DNA of 64,000 nucleotides from Vicinamibacterales bacterium (GCA_036496585.1 DASXLB010000024.1:1-64000), one strand, 5' to 3'; positions 47,627 to 56,227 are shown, counted from the first letter of the stretch. Translations and numbers: made by a program. Notes: generated by a model from the sequence alone, not told the origin.

Positions 47627-48232
47627 ATGGACACCGCGCGCGCCCTGGACCAGATCGCCGAGATCCATCGCCAGATGGCGAAGGGCGAGGTCTACCGCGG
47701 CTATCGGTCGCTGCCGGTCGCCTCGTCGGGCGCGATCGGCCTTGCCGCCGCCTGGCTGCAGCCGGAAGGCCTGCACCGCGATCCGCTCGGGTTCATGCTG
47801 TACTGGACGACGATCGCCGTCGCGGCGGCGTTCGTCGGCACCTGCGAAATCGTCTACAACTACGTCGTTCACGAAGAGGCGAGCGGACGGCGACAGACCC
47901 GTCGCGTGATCGGTCAGTTCCTGCCGAGCCTCGCCGCCGGCGTGGCGATCACGATCTGCCTCCCCTCAGGACACGGGGGACTGACGCCGCTGCTGCCCGG
48001 GCTGTGGGCGATCTGTTTCGGCACCGGGGTGAGCGCCTGCCGTCCGTACCTGCCGCGCGCCAGCGGCTGGATCGCGTTGTTCTATCTCGTCTCGGGAAGC
48101 GCGCTGCTGTGGAAGGCGCCAGGGCCGGACGCGTTGAGCGGCTGGGCGGTCGGCGGCACCTTCGGCGCCGGCCAGCTGCTGTCGGCAGCCGTGCTCTGGT
48201 GGAACCTCGAACGATCCCACGATCTGCCGTGA
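47627..48232 (+). CDS. Multi-pass membrane protein of unknown function (paired with a wHTH regulator)
   Basis: A 201-residue protein. The first 35 residues are soluble (MDTARALDQIAEIHRQMAKG with VYRGYRSLPVASS). Five or six hydrophobic helices follow, with a short charged loop VHEEASGRRQTRR between the second and third. No catalytic motif is visible. The DALDQIAEIHRQMAKGEVYRGYR-type start recurs in proteins encoded next to single-domain winged-helix regulators in Acidobacteria, as here (gene at 48245, 12 bp downstream). A membrane partner of the regulator is plausible but unproven. Confidence 0.75.
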   Translation: MDTARALDQIAEIHRQMAKGEVYRGYRSLPVASSGAIGLAAAWLQPEGLHRDPLGFMLYWTTIAVAAAFVGTCEIVYNYVVHEEASGRRQTRRVIGQFLPSLAAGVAITICLPSGHGGLTPLLPGLWAICFGTGVSACRPYLPRASGWIALFYLVSGSALLWKAPGPDALSGWAVGGTFGAGQLLSAAVLWWNLERSHDLP

Positions 48233-48244
48233 GACCCAAAAACC

Positions 48245-48640
48245 ATGCCCCGTAAACATCCGCACCGCGACGAACCTGGCCGATACGCCTACGAGGGGCT
48301 CGATCGTGTCCTGCACGAAAAAGCCCGCCTCGGGATCATGACGACGCTCGTGACGCGTCCCGAAGGGGTGGTGTTCAACGAGCTGAAACGGCTCTGCGCG
48401 CTCACCGACGGCAACCTGAGCCGGCACATCGACGTGCTGCAGGAGGCCGGACTTCTGGAAGCCTGGCGCGGCGCCGAAGGTGGACGGCCGCAGACGCTGT
48501 ATCGCATGACACCCGACGGCCGGGCCCGCTTCGTGGCCTATCTCGAGGAACTCGAACAGGTGGTTCGCGACGCGCTGCCCAAAGCGGCGCGCAAGCTGGA
48601 ACGGGCGCCGGATCTGCCGCCGGGCTACCAGCCGGCCTGA
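48245..48640 (+). CDS. Winged-helix transcriptional regulator (ArsR/MarR-like)
   Basis: A 131-residue DNA-binding protein. The wHTH spans about residues 20-95: LDRVLHEKARLGIMTTLV, FNELKRLCALTDGNLSRHID (recognition helix), LQEAGLLEAWRGAEGGRPQ (wing) and TLYRMTPDGRARFVAYLEEL. This is the single-domain 'transcriptional regulator' type (PF13601-like). No ligand-binding domain. It lies 12 bp after the membrane protein gene and probably controls that pair. Confidence 0.88.
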   Translation: MPRKHPHRDEPGRYAYEGLDRVLHEKARLGIMTTLVTRPEGVVFNELKRLCALTDGNLSRHIDVLQEAGLLEAWRGAEGGRPQTLYRMTPDGRARFVAYLEELEQVVRDALPKAARKLERAPDLPPGYQPA

Positions 48641-48670
48641 GGACAGTCGGCGGTGGCGGGCGTCAACAGA

Positions 48671-49405
48671 TCACCCGGTCTCCTGCCTTCTCCCTTCTGC
48701 TCCCAGCTTCACCAGATGGGCGCGGACGCTCTCGGCCGCAGCGTCGGCGAGCGATTCGGGCAATGCCGGATACACGCGGCGTACGATATCCGGCACCGTG
48801 CGGGCGCCGTCGAGGATCGCCTTGAGAATCTGCTGCTCACGCTGCTCGCGGTGCGCGAGGTAGGCATCGATCAGCGCGATCGGATCCTCGACGATCGGTC
48901 CGTGGCCGGGCAGCAGGCGGCGCGGTGCCAGATCGCGCACCCTGCGAAGCGACTCGAGATATGCGCGCAGGTTGCCCCCCTTGCTCGCAGGAATCACGAT
49001 CGAGCCGTCGCGACGCACCAGGTCGCCGCAGAAGAGATCGCCCGAGGCGCGATCGAAGAAGCACAGGTGATCCGGCGAGTGTCCGGGGGTCGGAACGATC
49101 TCCAGCTCGCCATCGCCGGCAGGCACCGGGGCGGTGCCTGATTCGACCACGAGCAGCGCTTTCCAGCGATCCTTGAGCGCCGGCAGACCACTGACGTGAT
49201 CCGGATGCCAGTGGGTGATGAGCACGCGGGCGAGCGGCGCGCCATCGAGCGCGGCTGCCACCGCCGCGACGTGTTCCGGCCGGCCGGTGCCCGCGTCGAC
49301 GAGCGCCGGTTCGCGTCCGCGGATCAGCCACGTGTTGTTGCCGGTCGGCCCGGTCCACTCCGACGGATTGCCGGCCGGGACGAGCACCGCGCGCGAATCA
49401 CCCAT
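48671..49405 (-). CDS. MBL-fold metallo-hydrolase (LACTB2-like)
   Basis: A 244-residue metallo-beta-lactamase-fold hydrolase. The metal motif is LITHWHPDHVSG (HxHxDH); further ligands are in TPGHSPDHLCFF, DLFCGDL and LLPGHGPIVED. A C-terminal winged-helix-like segment (REQREQQILKAILDGARTV...) is typical of the LACTB2 / YmaE subgroup with thioesterase or nuclease activities. ATG 49405 is chosen because NxxxWTGPTGNNTWLIRG starts the fold soon after. Its promoter overlaps that of the divergent permease gene, 22 bp away. Confidence 0.87.
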   Translation of the reverse strand: MGDSRAVLVPAGNPSEWTGPTGNNTWLIRGREPALVDAGTGRPEHVAAVAAALDGAPLARVLITHWHPDHVSGLPALKDRWKALLVVESGTAPVPAGDGELEIVPTPGHSPDHLCFFDRASGDLFCGDLVRRDGSIVIPASKGGNLRAYLESLRRVRDLAPRRLLPGHGPIVEDPIALIDAYLAHREQREQQILKAILDGARTVPDIVRRVYPALPESLADAAAESVRAHLVKLGAEGRRQETG

Positions 49406-49411
49406 CGGAGC

Positions 49412-49421
49412 AGCATACGAT
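49412..49421. promoter_or_regulatory. Overlapping divergent -10 elements (minus TATGCT 49412-49417, plus TACGAT 49416-49421)
   Basis: Only 22 bp separate the two start codons. The minus hexamer ends 6 nt before ATG 49405 and the plus hexamer ends 6 nt before ATG 49428. Both mRNAs would begin at or beside the start codon, with the two -10 elements sharing two base pairs. Confidence 0.45.
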
Positions 49422-49427
49422 GGACGG

Positions 49428-50213
49428 ATGCCGCTGCTCGCGCTGCTGATGATGCTGGCCCAGGCAGGGACTCCCGACATGCTGGTGTCGCGGCAGCTTC
49501 TCGAGCGCGAGCATCTCGCGATCGGCCAGCTCGTCGAGCTGTCGCCTGATGCGGCCGGCGCCGACGCGAAGCGATTCCGCATCGCCGGCGTCTACGACCC
49601 GGTTCCCGATCCCATGCGTTTTGCGCAGCCGAGGCGCGAAGCTCGCGTGCACCTGCCGGACCTGCACGACACGGCCGTCACGACGATCAACGTCCGGCTG
49701 GCGACGCCAGGGGATGCGGCCGCCTTCGCCGCCAGCGTGGCGCAGCGGCTCCCCGGCCTCACCGCCCGCCCCACATCGGCGCCGGACGATCGCGCGGCGA
49801 CCTTTGCCGTACTCGACCGCTTCCACCTGGCGATCGCCATCGTCACGGTGTTCGGCAGCGGCGCGTTCCTGCTTGCACTGATGGTCATGCTCGTCGACGA
49901 GCGGCGCGAGACGATGGCGACGCTGCGGCTGATCGGATTCACTCGCGGACGACTATTGACGCAGGTGCTCGTCGAGGGCGCCAGCATCGCCGTGATCGGC
50001 GTCGCGTTCGGCGTGGCGATCGCGCTCGCGGCCCAGCCGGCGTTCAACCGCTTCTTTCAGTGGCGCTACGACACGTCGCTGATTTTCCTCCAGGTCACGC
50101 CGGCGATCGTCGTGCGGTCGGCAATCATCGCGCTGCCGGTCGGCGTGCTCGCCAGCCTCGCGGCCGGCTGGACCATCCTGCGGCGGCGGACGCTCGCGAG
50201 AATCCGGCGGTGA
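49428..50213 (+). CDS. Half-size ABC transporter permease (FtsX/MacB-like C-terminal part)
   Basis: A 261-residue protein. It opens with a signal-like hydrophobic segment (MPLLALLMMLAQAG) and passes directly into the second half of a periplasmic core domain (LVSRQLLEREHLAIGQLVEL, RFRIAGVYDPVPDP). The three C-terminal FtsX helices follow (LAIAIVTVFGSGAFLLALMVML, RETMATLRLIGFTRGRLL in the coupling loop). The usual first TM and the first half of the periplasmic domain are missing compared with full MacB/LolC-type permeases of about 400 residues. It is joined by GTGA overlap to a full-length permease. Confidence 0.82.
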   Translation: MPLLALLMMLAQAGTPDMLVSRQLLEREHLAIGQLVELSPDAAGADAKRFRIAGVYDPVPDPMRFAQPRREARVHLPDLHDTAVTTINVRLATPGDAAAFAASVAQRLPGLTARPTSAPDDRAATFAVLDRFHLAIAIVTVFGSGAFLLALMVMLVDERRETMATLRLIGFTRGRLLTQVLVEGASIAVIGVAFGVAIALAAQPAFNRFFQWRYDTSLIFLQVTPAIVVRSAIIALPVGVLASLAAGWTILRRRTLARIRR

Positions 50214-51403
50214 CGCGTCTGGCTTTTCGATTTGCCTGGCTGCGCGTGCGGCGCGAACCGGGACGGACCGCGCTTGCCGTGCTCGGGGTTGCGGCCATCG
50301 GCGCGCTGCTCTTCGACATGCTCCTGCTCTCGAACGGCCTTCTCGTGTCGTTCCGCGAGCGGCTCGATCGCTCCCGGTTCGACGTGAGGGTGATGGCGAG
50401 CGACAGCGCGAGCATCGCCGGGCCGCCGATCGAGAAGGTCGCCTCGCTCGTGTCGGCGCTGCGGCGCCTGCCGACCATCTCCGCGGTGCAGCGTGTGTCG
50501 CTGGGATCGGCCGACGTCGAGGGGCGCGGCGCGGGGCGTCAGATCGCGATCGTCGGCGTCGATCCCTCACAGCCGGTGCCCTGGACTATCGCGCCCGGCC
50601 GGGCGCGGGCGTCATCCGAGGCGCCGTTCACGATCGTCGTCAATCGCAACGTCGAGCGGCAGCTCGGGCTGGAGCCCGGCACCCCGGTGTCGCTGCGCGG
50701 CCGCTGCGGCGGCGCCGCGCCGCCTCTGCCGCTGACCGTCGTGGTCGAGGCCATCGCTGACTTCCAGAACGACGCCGCGGACGCGCTCAGCGCGGCGCTG
50801 TCGTATCGCGCGTTCGCCGCGCTCTGCGGCGGCTCCGATCCCGATCGCGCCGACATGCTGCTCGTCGCCTCGCGACAGGACGCCGACCAGGCGGCGGCGG
50901 CGATCCGGTCGATCGCGCCGTCGCTGTACGTGGTGACCAACGCAGAACTCGTCGAGCGGTTCAGCCGTGTCGAGTTCTCCTATTTCCGCCAGCTGTCGAG
51001 CGTGCTGACGACCGTCACGCTCTTCTTCGGGCTGCTGCTGGTAGCGGTGCTGCTGACCGTCTCCGTGAACCAGCAGCTGGGCGAAATCGCGGCGCTCCGC
51101 GCGCTCGGTCTGTCGCGGCGGCGCGTCGTCGCCGGCGTGTTCTTCGAGTCGCTGCTGCTCGTCGGCATCGGCGGCGCGGTGGCGGTGCCGTTGGGAGCCG
51201 CGCTTTCGCTGTGGCTGGACGCCATCCTGCGCTCGCTGCCCGGCATTCCGGCGGACGCGCACTTCTTCGTCTTCACGCCACGCGCGGTGGTGCTGCACGC
51301 GTCGTTGATGGCCGTGGGCGCCGTCGCCGCGGCGCTTTACCCGATGCGGCTGGTCGCGACGCTCCCGGTGGCGGCGACGCTGCGGCGCGAGGTTGGATCG
51401 TGA
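50210..51403 (+). CDS. ABC transporter permease (MacB/LolC-like)
   Basis: A 397-residue permease with an N-terminal TM (TALAVLGVAAIGALLFDMLLL), a periplasmic core domain and three C-terminal FtsX helices. The coupling segment reads LGEIAALRALGLSRRRVVAGV. Overlapped by GTGA junctions on both sides (upstream half-permease, downstream ATPase). By family it would drive mechanotransmission or lipid/lipoprotein handling rather than classical transport. Its closest functional parallels are the AttFG permeases of attEFGH clusters. Confidence 0.87.
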   Translation: MTRLAFRFAWLRVRREPGRTALAVLGVAAIGALLFDMLLLSNGLLVSFRERLDRSRFDVRVMASDSASIAGPPIEKVASLVSALRRLPTISAVQRVSLGSADVEGRGAGRQIAIVGVDPSQPVPWTIAPGRARASSEAPFTIVVNRNVERQLGLEPGTPVSLRGRCGGAAPPLPLTVVVEAIADFQNDAADALSAALSYRAFAALCGGSDPDRADMLLVASRQDADQAAAAIRSIAPSLYVVTNAELVERFSRVEFSYFRQLSSVLTTVTLFFGLLLVAVLLTVSVNQQLGEIAALRALGLSRRRVVAGVFFESLLLVGIGGAVAVPLGAALSLWLDAILRSLPGIPADAHFFVFTPRAVVLHASLMAVGAVAAALYPMRLVATLPVAATLRREVGS

Positions 51404-52086
51404 GCATTCCTGTGATCGAAGCCCGCGAGGTGTCGCGGGTTTTTCCGATGCCGGCCGGACCGGTACGGGCGCTGCGCGGCGTGTCGCTCGGCATCGCGTC
51501 CGGCGACTACGTCAGCATCGTCGGGCCGTCAGGATGCGGCAAGAGCACTTTGCTCAGCCTGCTCGGCTGCATCGACGTGCCGACGAGTGGCAAAGTGCTC
51601 GTCGACGGCGAGGACGTGAGCCGCCTGCCGGACGCCACGCGGAGCCGGCTGCGGCTGCGCCGCCTCGGGTTCGTCTTCCAGCGCTTCTTCCTGCTGCCGA
51701 TGTTGACCGCGTGCGAGAACGTGGAGCTGCCCCAGGCGGAAGCCGGAGTGGCCGGCCCCGAGCGGCGCCGCCGGACGCGGGAACTGCTCGACTATGTCGG
51801 GCTTTCGCAGCGGGCGGCGCACCGGCCGTCGGAGCTGTCGGGCGGCGAGATGCAGCGGGTGGCGATCGCGCGCGCGCTGGCGAACAGGCCGTCGCTGCTG
51901 CTCGCCGACGAACCAACCGGTGAGCTGGATCAGGCGACCGGCGCGCAGATCGTCTCGCTCTTCGACCAGGTGAACCGCGACGGCACCGCGATCGTGGTCG
52001 TGACGCACGATCCGGCGGTGGCCGCGGCCGCTCGGCGCACCGTGCAGATGCGCGACGGCGCGATCGTCGAGGAGGGACGACGATGA
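51400..52086 (+). CDS. ABC transporter ATP-binding protein (LolD/MacB-type)
   Basis: A 228-residue ATPase. Walker [12 protein letters not shown] near residue 42, Q-loop [21 protein letters not shown], signature [15 protein letters not shown], Walker [14 protein letters not shown]-loop VVVTHD. The combination FFLLPxLTxxENVELP and DEPTGELD is typical of the LolD/MacB/FtsE subgroup. GTG start overlapping the permease stop. It energises the two permeases encoded upstream. Confidence 0.92.
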   Translation: MSIPVIEAREVSRVFPMPAGPVRALRGVSLGIASGDYVSIVGPSGCGKSTLLSLLGCIDVPTSGKVLVDGEDVSRLPDATRSRLRLRRLGFVFQRFFLLPMLTACENVELPQAEAGVAGPERRRRTRELLDYVGLSQRAAHRPSELSGGEMQRVAIARALANRPSLLLADEPTGELDQATGAQIVSLFDQVNRDGTAIVVVTHDPAVAAAARRTVQMRDGAIVEEGRR

Positions 52087-53477
52087 TCGTCAGGGTGGCG
52101 CTGCGCTCGCTGGCCGCGCGTCCGATCCGGAGCGCCGTGCTGGCAACGGGATTCGGCCTCGGCGTCGGCGTCATGGTCACGCTGCTCGGCGTCGGCGACG
52201 TCATCCTGCGGCAGGCGCGGGCGCCGGCGCTCGCGGGCGGCGGCGACGTCGTGATCGGGTCGGCGTCCGGACGGCTCGCCAACGCGGCATTCGTGCTCTA
52301 CACGCTCCGCCCGGGCGGCCCTTTCCAGGGCGTCCAGGCGCTCTCGCCCACCGCACGCGACACGATGTATCTGCGTCACGACGGCCGAGCGGTGCCGATC
52401 GTGGTGCGCAGCGGCATTCCTTCGGCGGAGCGGCAACTGGGCGCTGTGGAGACGAGGGCCATCGCGGGATGGACCGACACCGCGGCCGACCGCGCGTGGT
52501 TGGCGGCCGATCCGGGGCAGGTGCTGCGGTCGATCGATCGCTTTCATGCGATCCCTGCGGTGCCGGCGCGCGCCGCCTCGTGGGCCGAGTGGCTGTATTT
52601 CAACGGCACCGCCAACGGAACGCGCTTCTACCTCACATTCATGTCGGGCCGCGAACGCTCGGCCGGGCAGCGTGAGGTCGGCGTGCGTCTACAGCTCGAG
52701 CGCGGCGGGGTGATGAGCGCCTACTCGTCGGGAGCGGTCGCTGCGTCGGCGGATCTCGTCAAGGACGCGCCCGACCTCACGTTCGGCCTGAACAGCGTTC
52801 GCCTCGTCGGCACCGATTACCGGATCTCGCTGGATCTGCCGGCGGAAACCGGACACGCCAGCGTGGTCGGGACGCTTGTCGTGCGCGGCGATCCCGCACG
52901 CGCCGTGCCGCCGTTCGTGCTGCAGGGTGCCGGCGGATGGATCTCCGGCTATGTCGTGCCGGTGACGGTAGGGGCGCTCGACGGCGAACTGCGGGTCGGC
53001 GACACGACCATCGCACTTTCCGGCGGCCGCGCCTACCACGACCACAACTGGGGATTCTGGGACGGCGTCTCGTGGCAGTGGGGCCAGGTACAGGGAGAAG
53101 GCCTGTCGTTCGTCTACGGACGCGTGCGGCCGCCAGCCGACGCCGCCGATCCTGAGCACGTCCCCGGCTTTCTCGGCGTGCTGGGACCCGACGGCCCGCT
53201 GGCGTTCTCGACCGACGCCGCCATCGACGAAACAAACGGCTCGGGCACGGGACAGCCGTCGCGCATCGTGGTGCGCGCCCGGAACGACGGCGTCGACGCC
53301 ACGCTGACGCTCGACGTCGCGCAGACGACCGTCACGCGCGGACGCGAGGGACGCGGCCTTGGCGGCACGCTCGACTTCCTGCAGATGCGCGCGACCTGCA
53401 GCGTCAAGGCCCGCGTCGGCAGCCGCGTCTACGACTTCGCGGCTCCGGCCAGCGCCGAGACGTTCCGAGAGCGATGA
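52083..53477 (+). CDS. AttH/CrtC-like lipocalin-fold protein with an N-terminal permease-type membrane segment
   Basis: A 464-residue protein starting 4 bp inside the ATPase gene. Residues 1-45 (RVALRSLAARPIRSAVLATG then a TM) look exactly like the first TM of an FtsX-type permease. The remainder is the AttH/CrtC lipocalin-like two-domain fold: WAEWLYFNGTANGTRFYLTF in the first barrel and AYHDHNWGFWDGVSWQWGQV with AttH's conserved YHDHNWG in the second. AttH-type proteins accompany ABC systems (attEFGH), and the CrtC branch hydrates carotenoids. Here the anchor fuses the lipocalin to the transporter complex. No carotenoid genes are close. Confidence 0.75.
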   Translation: MIVRVALRSLAARPIRSAVLATGFGLGVGVMVTLLGVGDVILRQARAPALAGGGDVVIGSASGRLANAAFVLYTLRPGGPFQGVQALSPTARDTMYLRHDGRAVPIVVRSGIPSAERQLGAVETRAIAGWTDTAADRAWLAADPGQVLRSIDRFHAIPAVPARAASWAEWLYFNGTANGTRFYLTFMSGRERSAGQREVGVRLQLERGGVMSAYSSGAVAASADLVKDAPDLTFGLNSVRLVGTDYRISLDLPAETGHASVVGTLVVRGDPARAVPPFVLQGAGGWISGYVVPVTVGALDGELRVGDTTIALSGGRAYHDHNWGFWDGVSWQWGQVQGEGLSFVYGRVRPPADAADPEHVPGFLGVLGPDGPLAFSTDAAIDETNGSGTGQPSRIVVRARNDGVDATLTLDVAQTTVTRGREGRGLGGTLDFLQMRATCSVKARVGSRVYDFAAPASAETFRER

Positions 53478-53508
53478 GAAGGCGCGTCTTATAGGTCGCG
53501 CGGATCCG

Positions 53509-53946
53509 TTACGAGCGGCTCCCGGGAACCAGCAGCGCGCGGATCGAGTCGGGAATCGGCACGGGCCGGCTCGTGGCGTAGTCGTACATCACCTGGACTG
53601 ACTTGGCCGTCAGCACAGTGCGTCCCTGCTCGTCGACGACGTCGTACTCGTAGCGGAAGCTGGTGCGCCCGATGTCGGCGACGGTCAGGCGCACCTCCAG
53701 CGTGTCGCCGTAGCGGGACGGGCGCTTGTAGTCGGCCTCGATGCGCGCGAGGATCACGCCGGGCAGCTGCGGCGGCGTCTGCCCCTCGACGCCGCTCGGG
53801 GCGGGCGGATTGCCGAAGCCCCAGAGCGATCGCCAGTGGGCGAAGCGCGCCTGCTCGAGATAGGTCAGGTACACCGCGTTGTTGGTGTGCCCCATCGCGT
53901 CGCAGTCGCGGAAGCGCACCTCGAGACGATGGCTGAACTGACTCAT
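53509..53946 (-). CDS. Acyl-CoA thioesterase (4HBT/YbgC-like hotdog)
   Basis: A 145-residue single hotdog domain. The N-terminal signature RFRDCDAMGHTNNAVYLTYLEQARFAHW (shown in two parts: RFRDCDAMGHTNN and AVYLTYLEQAR) holds the catalytic Asp region. EADYKRPSRYGDTLEV and VLTAKSVQVMYD are the later strands. It hydrolyses short or medium acyl-CoA. Between these parts is a Pro-rich insert (PPAPSGVEGQTPPQL) encoded by a GC-rich near-palindrome (53781-53802), not usual for the family. The gene is divergent from thyX. Confidence 0.85.
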   Translation of the reverse strand: MSQFSHRLEVRFRDCDAMGHTNNAVYLTYLEQARFAHWRSLWGFGNPPAPSGVEGQTPPQLPGVILARIEADYKRPSRYGDTLEVRLTVADIGRTSFRYEYDVVDEQGRTVLTAKSVQVMYDYATSRPVPIPDSIRALLVPGSRS

Positions 53947-53997
53947 GACCGACCCTTCTTCTTGCGTTGACCACCGGTCACGCAGGACCGCTCAATG

Positions 53998-54003
53998 TAC
54001 AAT
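53998..54003 (+). promoter_or_regulatory. -10 element TACAAT before thyX
   Basis: TACAAT ends 8 nt before the GTG at 54012 and overlaps a possible minus-strand TACATT (53994-53999) that would serve the divergent thioesterase gene. It supports GTG 54012 over the ATG at 53967. Confidence 0.45.
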
Positions 54004-54011
54004 CCTCGGTC

Positions 54012-55607
54012 GTGATCACGCCGCCCGAGACTTTCACCCCGGCGGAGCGGGAAGCGCTCGCACCATTCTTCACCAACACCGACCGCCACGTCTTCGGCCT
54101 CACCAACCTTCCTGAAACGGTCAAGGGGGCGCTGTTCGCGCGCTATTCACGGTCGTCGAAGTCGCTGCGGCGGCTGTTCCTCGACGAGTTCGCAGGCAAT
54201 CTCGAGGGGGCGGTGGCCGCCAGCTCGGTCGGCCTCGAACGGGCCGAGAAGCTCTACGCGAAGGTCTTCAACGAGTACGGCGATGATTCAGTGGCGCAGC
54301 TCGGCGGCGCCCATATCGCCTGCGAGTACGTGTCGAACGTGCTGACCAAGACGCTCGAATGGGGACGGCTGATGGCCTATCTCGAGCAGTCGACGCGTTA
54401 CGTGGCCTACACCGACAAGCTCCACGGACGCTGGCGCTATCACGTGCCGGCCGAACTGGAAGGCGCGCTTCGCGAACAGTACGTCGGCACGATGGACGCG
54501 GCGTTCGAGACGTATGCGTCGCTCATCCCGGCGATGCAGGCTCACTTCGCGACGCGATTCCCCAAGGCGCCGCAGGATTCCGAGGCGGTGCACCGGGCCG
54601 CCGTCCGCGCCAAGGCGCTCGACACGCTGCGCGGTTTGCTGCCGGCGGCGACGCAGTCGAACGTCGGCATCTACGGCACCGGCCAGGCCTTCGAGGCGCT
54701 GCTCCTGCGGCTGCAGGCGAGTCCGCTCGACGAGGCGCGCGAGTACGGACGCCAGATGCTCGAGGAGCTGCGCAAGATCATTCCGGCGTTCCTGACGCGC
54801 GTCGATCAGCCGGACCGCGGCGGACGGTGGAGCGAGTATCTCGCCGCCTGCCGGCACGCCACCGCCGCGACGGCCGCCGCGCTCGCCGGCAACGAGGCGC
54901 CGGGCGACCGCGACGAAGTGACGCTGACGGATTTCGATCCCGACGGCGAAGTGAAAGTGGCGGCCGCCGCGATCTACGCCGCAACCGGCCTCCCCGACGA
55001 TCAACTGCTGGCTCTGGCGCGCCGCCTGAGCCCCGACGATCGGGCCGGCGTGCTGCGGGCCTACGTCGGCATGCGCGGGAACCGCCGCCATCGCCCCGGG
55101 CGCGCCTTCGAGCGCACGGCTTATCGCTTCGACGTGCTCACCGACTACGGGGCCTTCCGTGATCTGCAGCGGCACCGGCTGCTGACGCTCGAGTGGCAGC
55201 CGCTCTCGACGCGCCACGGCTATTCCGAGCCGGACGCGCTCGGCGAGGCGGGCGTGCTCGACGCGTGGACGCGTGTGATGGACGCCTCCGCCGAGCTGTA
55301 CGAGGCGATCCACAGCGCCGGCCTGACGGCGGCAGCGCCCTACGCGGTCGCCATGGCCCACCGCGTGCGCTTCTACGTGGAGATGAACGCCCGCGAAGCG
55401 ATGCACGTCATCGAGCTGCGGACCGCACCGCAGGGCCACCCGGCGTACCGACGCGTCTGCCAGCAGATGCACCGGTTGATCGCCGATCGGGCCGGGCACC
55501 GCGCGATTGCGGACGCGATGCAGTTCGCGGATCACACCGAGGTGGAGCTGGAGCGGCTGAAGTCCGAACGCGAGATGGAGCGGAAGCGGTCAACCTATTC
55601 CGCGTGA
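54012..55607 (+). CDS. thyX: Long two-domain FAD-dependent thymidylate synthase
   Basis: Makes dTMP from dUMP with methylene-tetrahydrofolate and FADH2. Normal ThyX has about 220-250 residues; this protein has 531 and looks like two ThyX units in one chain. The first unit has LYAKVFNEYGDDSVAQLGG and WGRLMAYLEQSTRYVAY, which keeps the ExSxRY end of the ThyX motif but not RHR. The second has QRHRLLTLEWQPLSTRHG, which keeps RHR but has an altered end. Together they could form one asymmetric active site. No thyA is visible here. The GTG start matches a -10 eight bases upstream. Confidence 0.82.
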   Translation: MITPPETFTPAEREALAPFFTNTDRHVFGLTNLPETVKGALFARYSRSSKSLRRLFLDEFAGNLEGAVAASSVGLERAEKLYAKVFNEYGDDSVAQLGGAHIACEYVSNVLTKTLEWGRLMAYLEQSTRYVAYTDKLHGRWRYHVPAELEGALREQYVGTMDAAFETYASLIPAMQAHFATRFPKAPQDSEAVHRAAVRAKALDTLRGLLPAATQSNVGIYGTGQAFEALLLRLQASPLDEAREYGRQMLEELRKIIPAFLTRVDQPDRGGRWSEYLAACRHATAATAAALAGNEAPGDRDEVTLTDFDPDGEVKVAAAAIYAATGLPDDQLLALARRLSPDDRAGVLRAYVGMRGNRRHRPGRAFERTAYRFDVLTDYGAFRDLQRHRLLTLEWQPLSTRHGYSEPDALGEAGVLDAWTRVMDASAELYEAIHSAGLTAAAPYAVAMAHRVRFYVEMNAREAMHVIELRTAPQGHPAYRRVCQQMHRLIADRAGHRAIADAMQFADHTEVELERLKSEREMERKRSTYSA

Positions 55608-55647
55608 TCCGCGTTCCTCGACGTGCGTCCGCGAGGGGGCGCCGATG

Positions 55648-56211
55648 CTACTCTTCCGGCGCGTCGCGCGAACTCCAGTAGCGGCGGAACTCCTCGAGAT
55701 ACGTCAGCGTCATCAACGACGTCATCCGGTCGAGGAACAGCACGCCGTTCAGGTGATCGGTCTCGTGCTGAATCACGCGGGCGGTGAAGCCGCGGGCGTG
55801 GACCGTGATGCGCTTGCCGCGGCGATCGTACGCCGTCACGTCGATCTCCTGGGCGCGCGGGACGCGGCCCCTGACCTCGGGGATGCTCAGGCAGCCTTCC
55901 CAGTCCTCGGTGACGGTCGTCCCGTGGGGGGTGATCACGGGGTTGATCAGCGTCATCAGCGGCACGTGCGTGTCCGGCTCGTCCTCCTCGTCCTCGTCGC
56001 CGGGGCGCGAGGCAAAGCCGGCGACGAACAGCCGCAGTCCTTCGTGGATCTGCGGCGCCGCCAGGCCGACGCCGTTGTATTCCTTCATCGTTTCCAGCAT
56101 GTCGTCGATGAGCTGCTGGATGCGGGGCGACTTGATATCGGCGGGATCGATCGCGCTGGCGGGGGTGCGGAGCACCGGGTGCCCCATGTGCGCGACCTTC
56201 AGAATCGACAT
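55648..56211 (-). CDS. def: Peptide deformylase
   Basis: Removes the N-formyl group from new proteins; metal enzyme of 187 residues. All three motifs are intact: GVGLAAPQIH, EGCLSIPEVRG and the metal-binding QHETDHLNGVLF. An acidic insert (PGDEDEEDEPDTH) lies between motifs 1 and 2. The ATG at 56211 is about eight bases from a minus-strand TATACC. Usual neighbours fmt and priA are not present; instead it is divergent from a small lipoprotein gene. Confidence 0.95.
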   Translation of the reverse strand: MSILKVAHMGHPVLRTPASAIDPADIKSPRIQQLIDDMLETMKEYNGVGLAAPQIHEGLRLFVAGFASRPGDEDEEDEPDTHVPLMTLINPVITPHGTTVTEDWEGCLSIPEVRGRVPRAQEIDVTAYDRRGKRITVHARGFTARVIQHETDHLNGVLFLDRMTSLMTLTYLEEFRRYWSSRDAPEE

Positions 56212-56219
56212 TCCGCTAT

Positions 56220-56227
56220 GGTATAAT
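56220..56227. promoter_or_regulatory. Overlapping divergent -10 elements (minus TATACC 56220-56225, plus TATAAT 56222-56227)
   Basis: The perfect plus-strand TATAAT lies 32 nt before the lipoprotein ATG (56260), giving a short leader. The minus-strand TATACC ends 8 nt before the def ATG (56211). The two hexamers share four base pairs. Confidence 0.5.
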
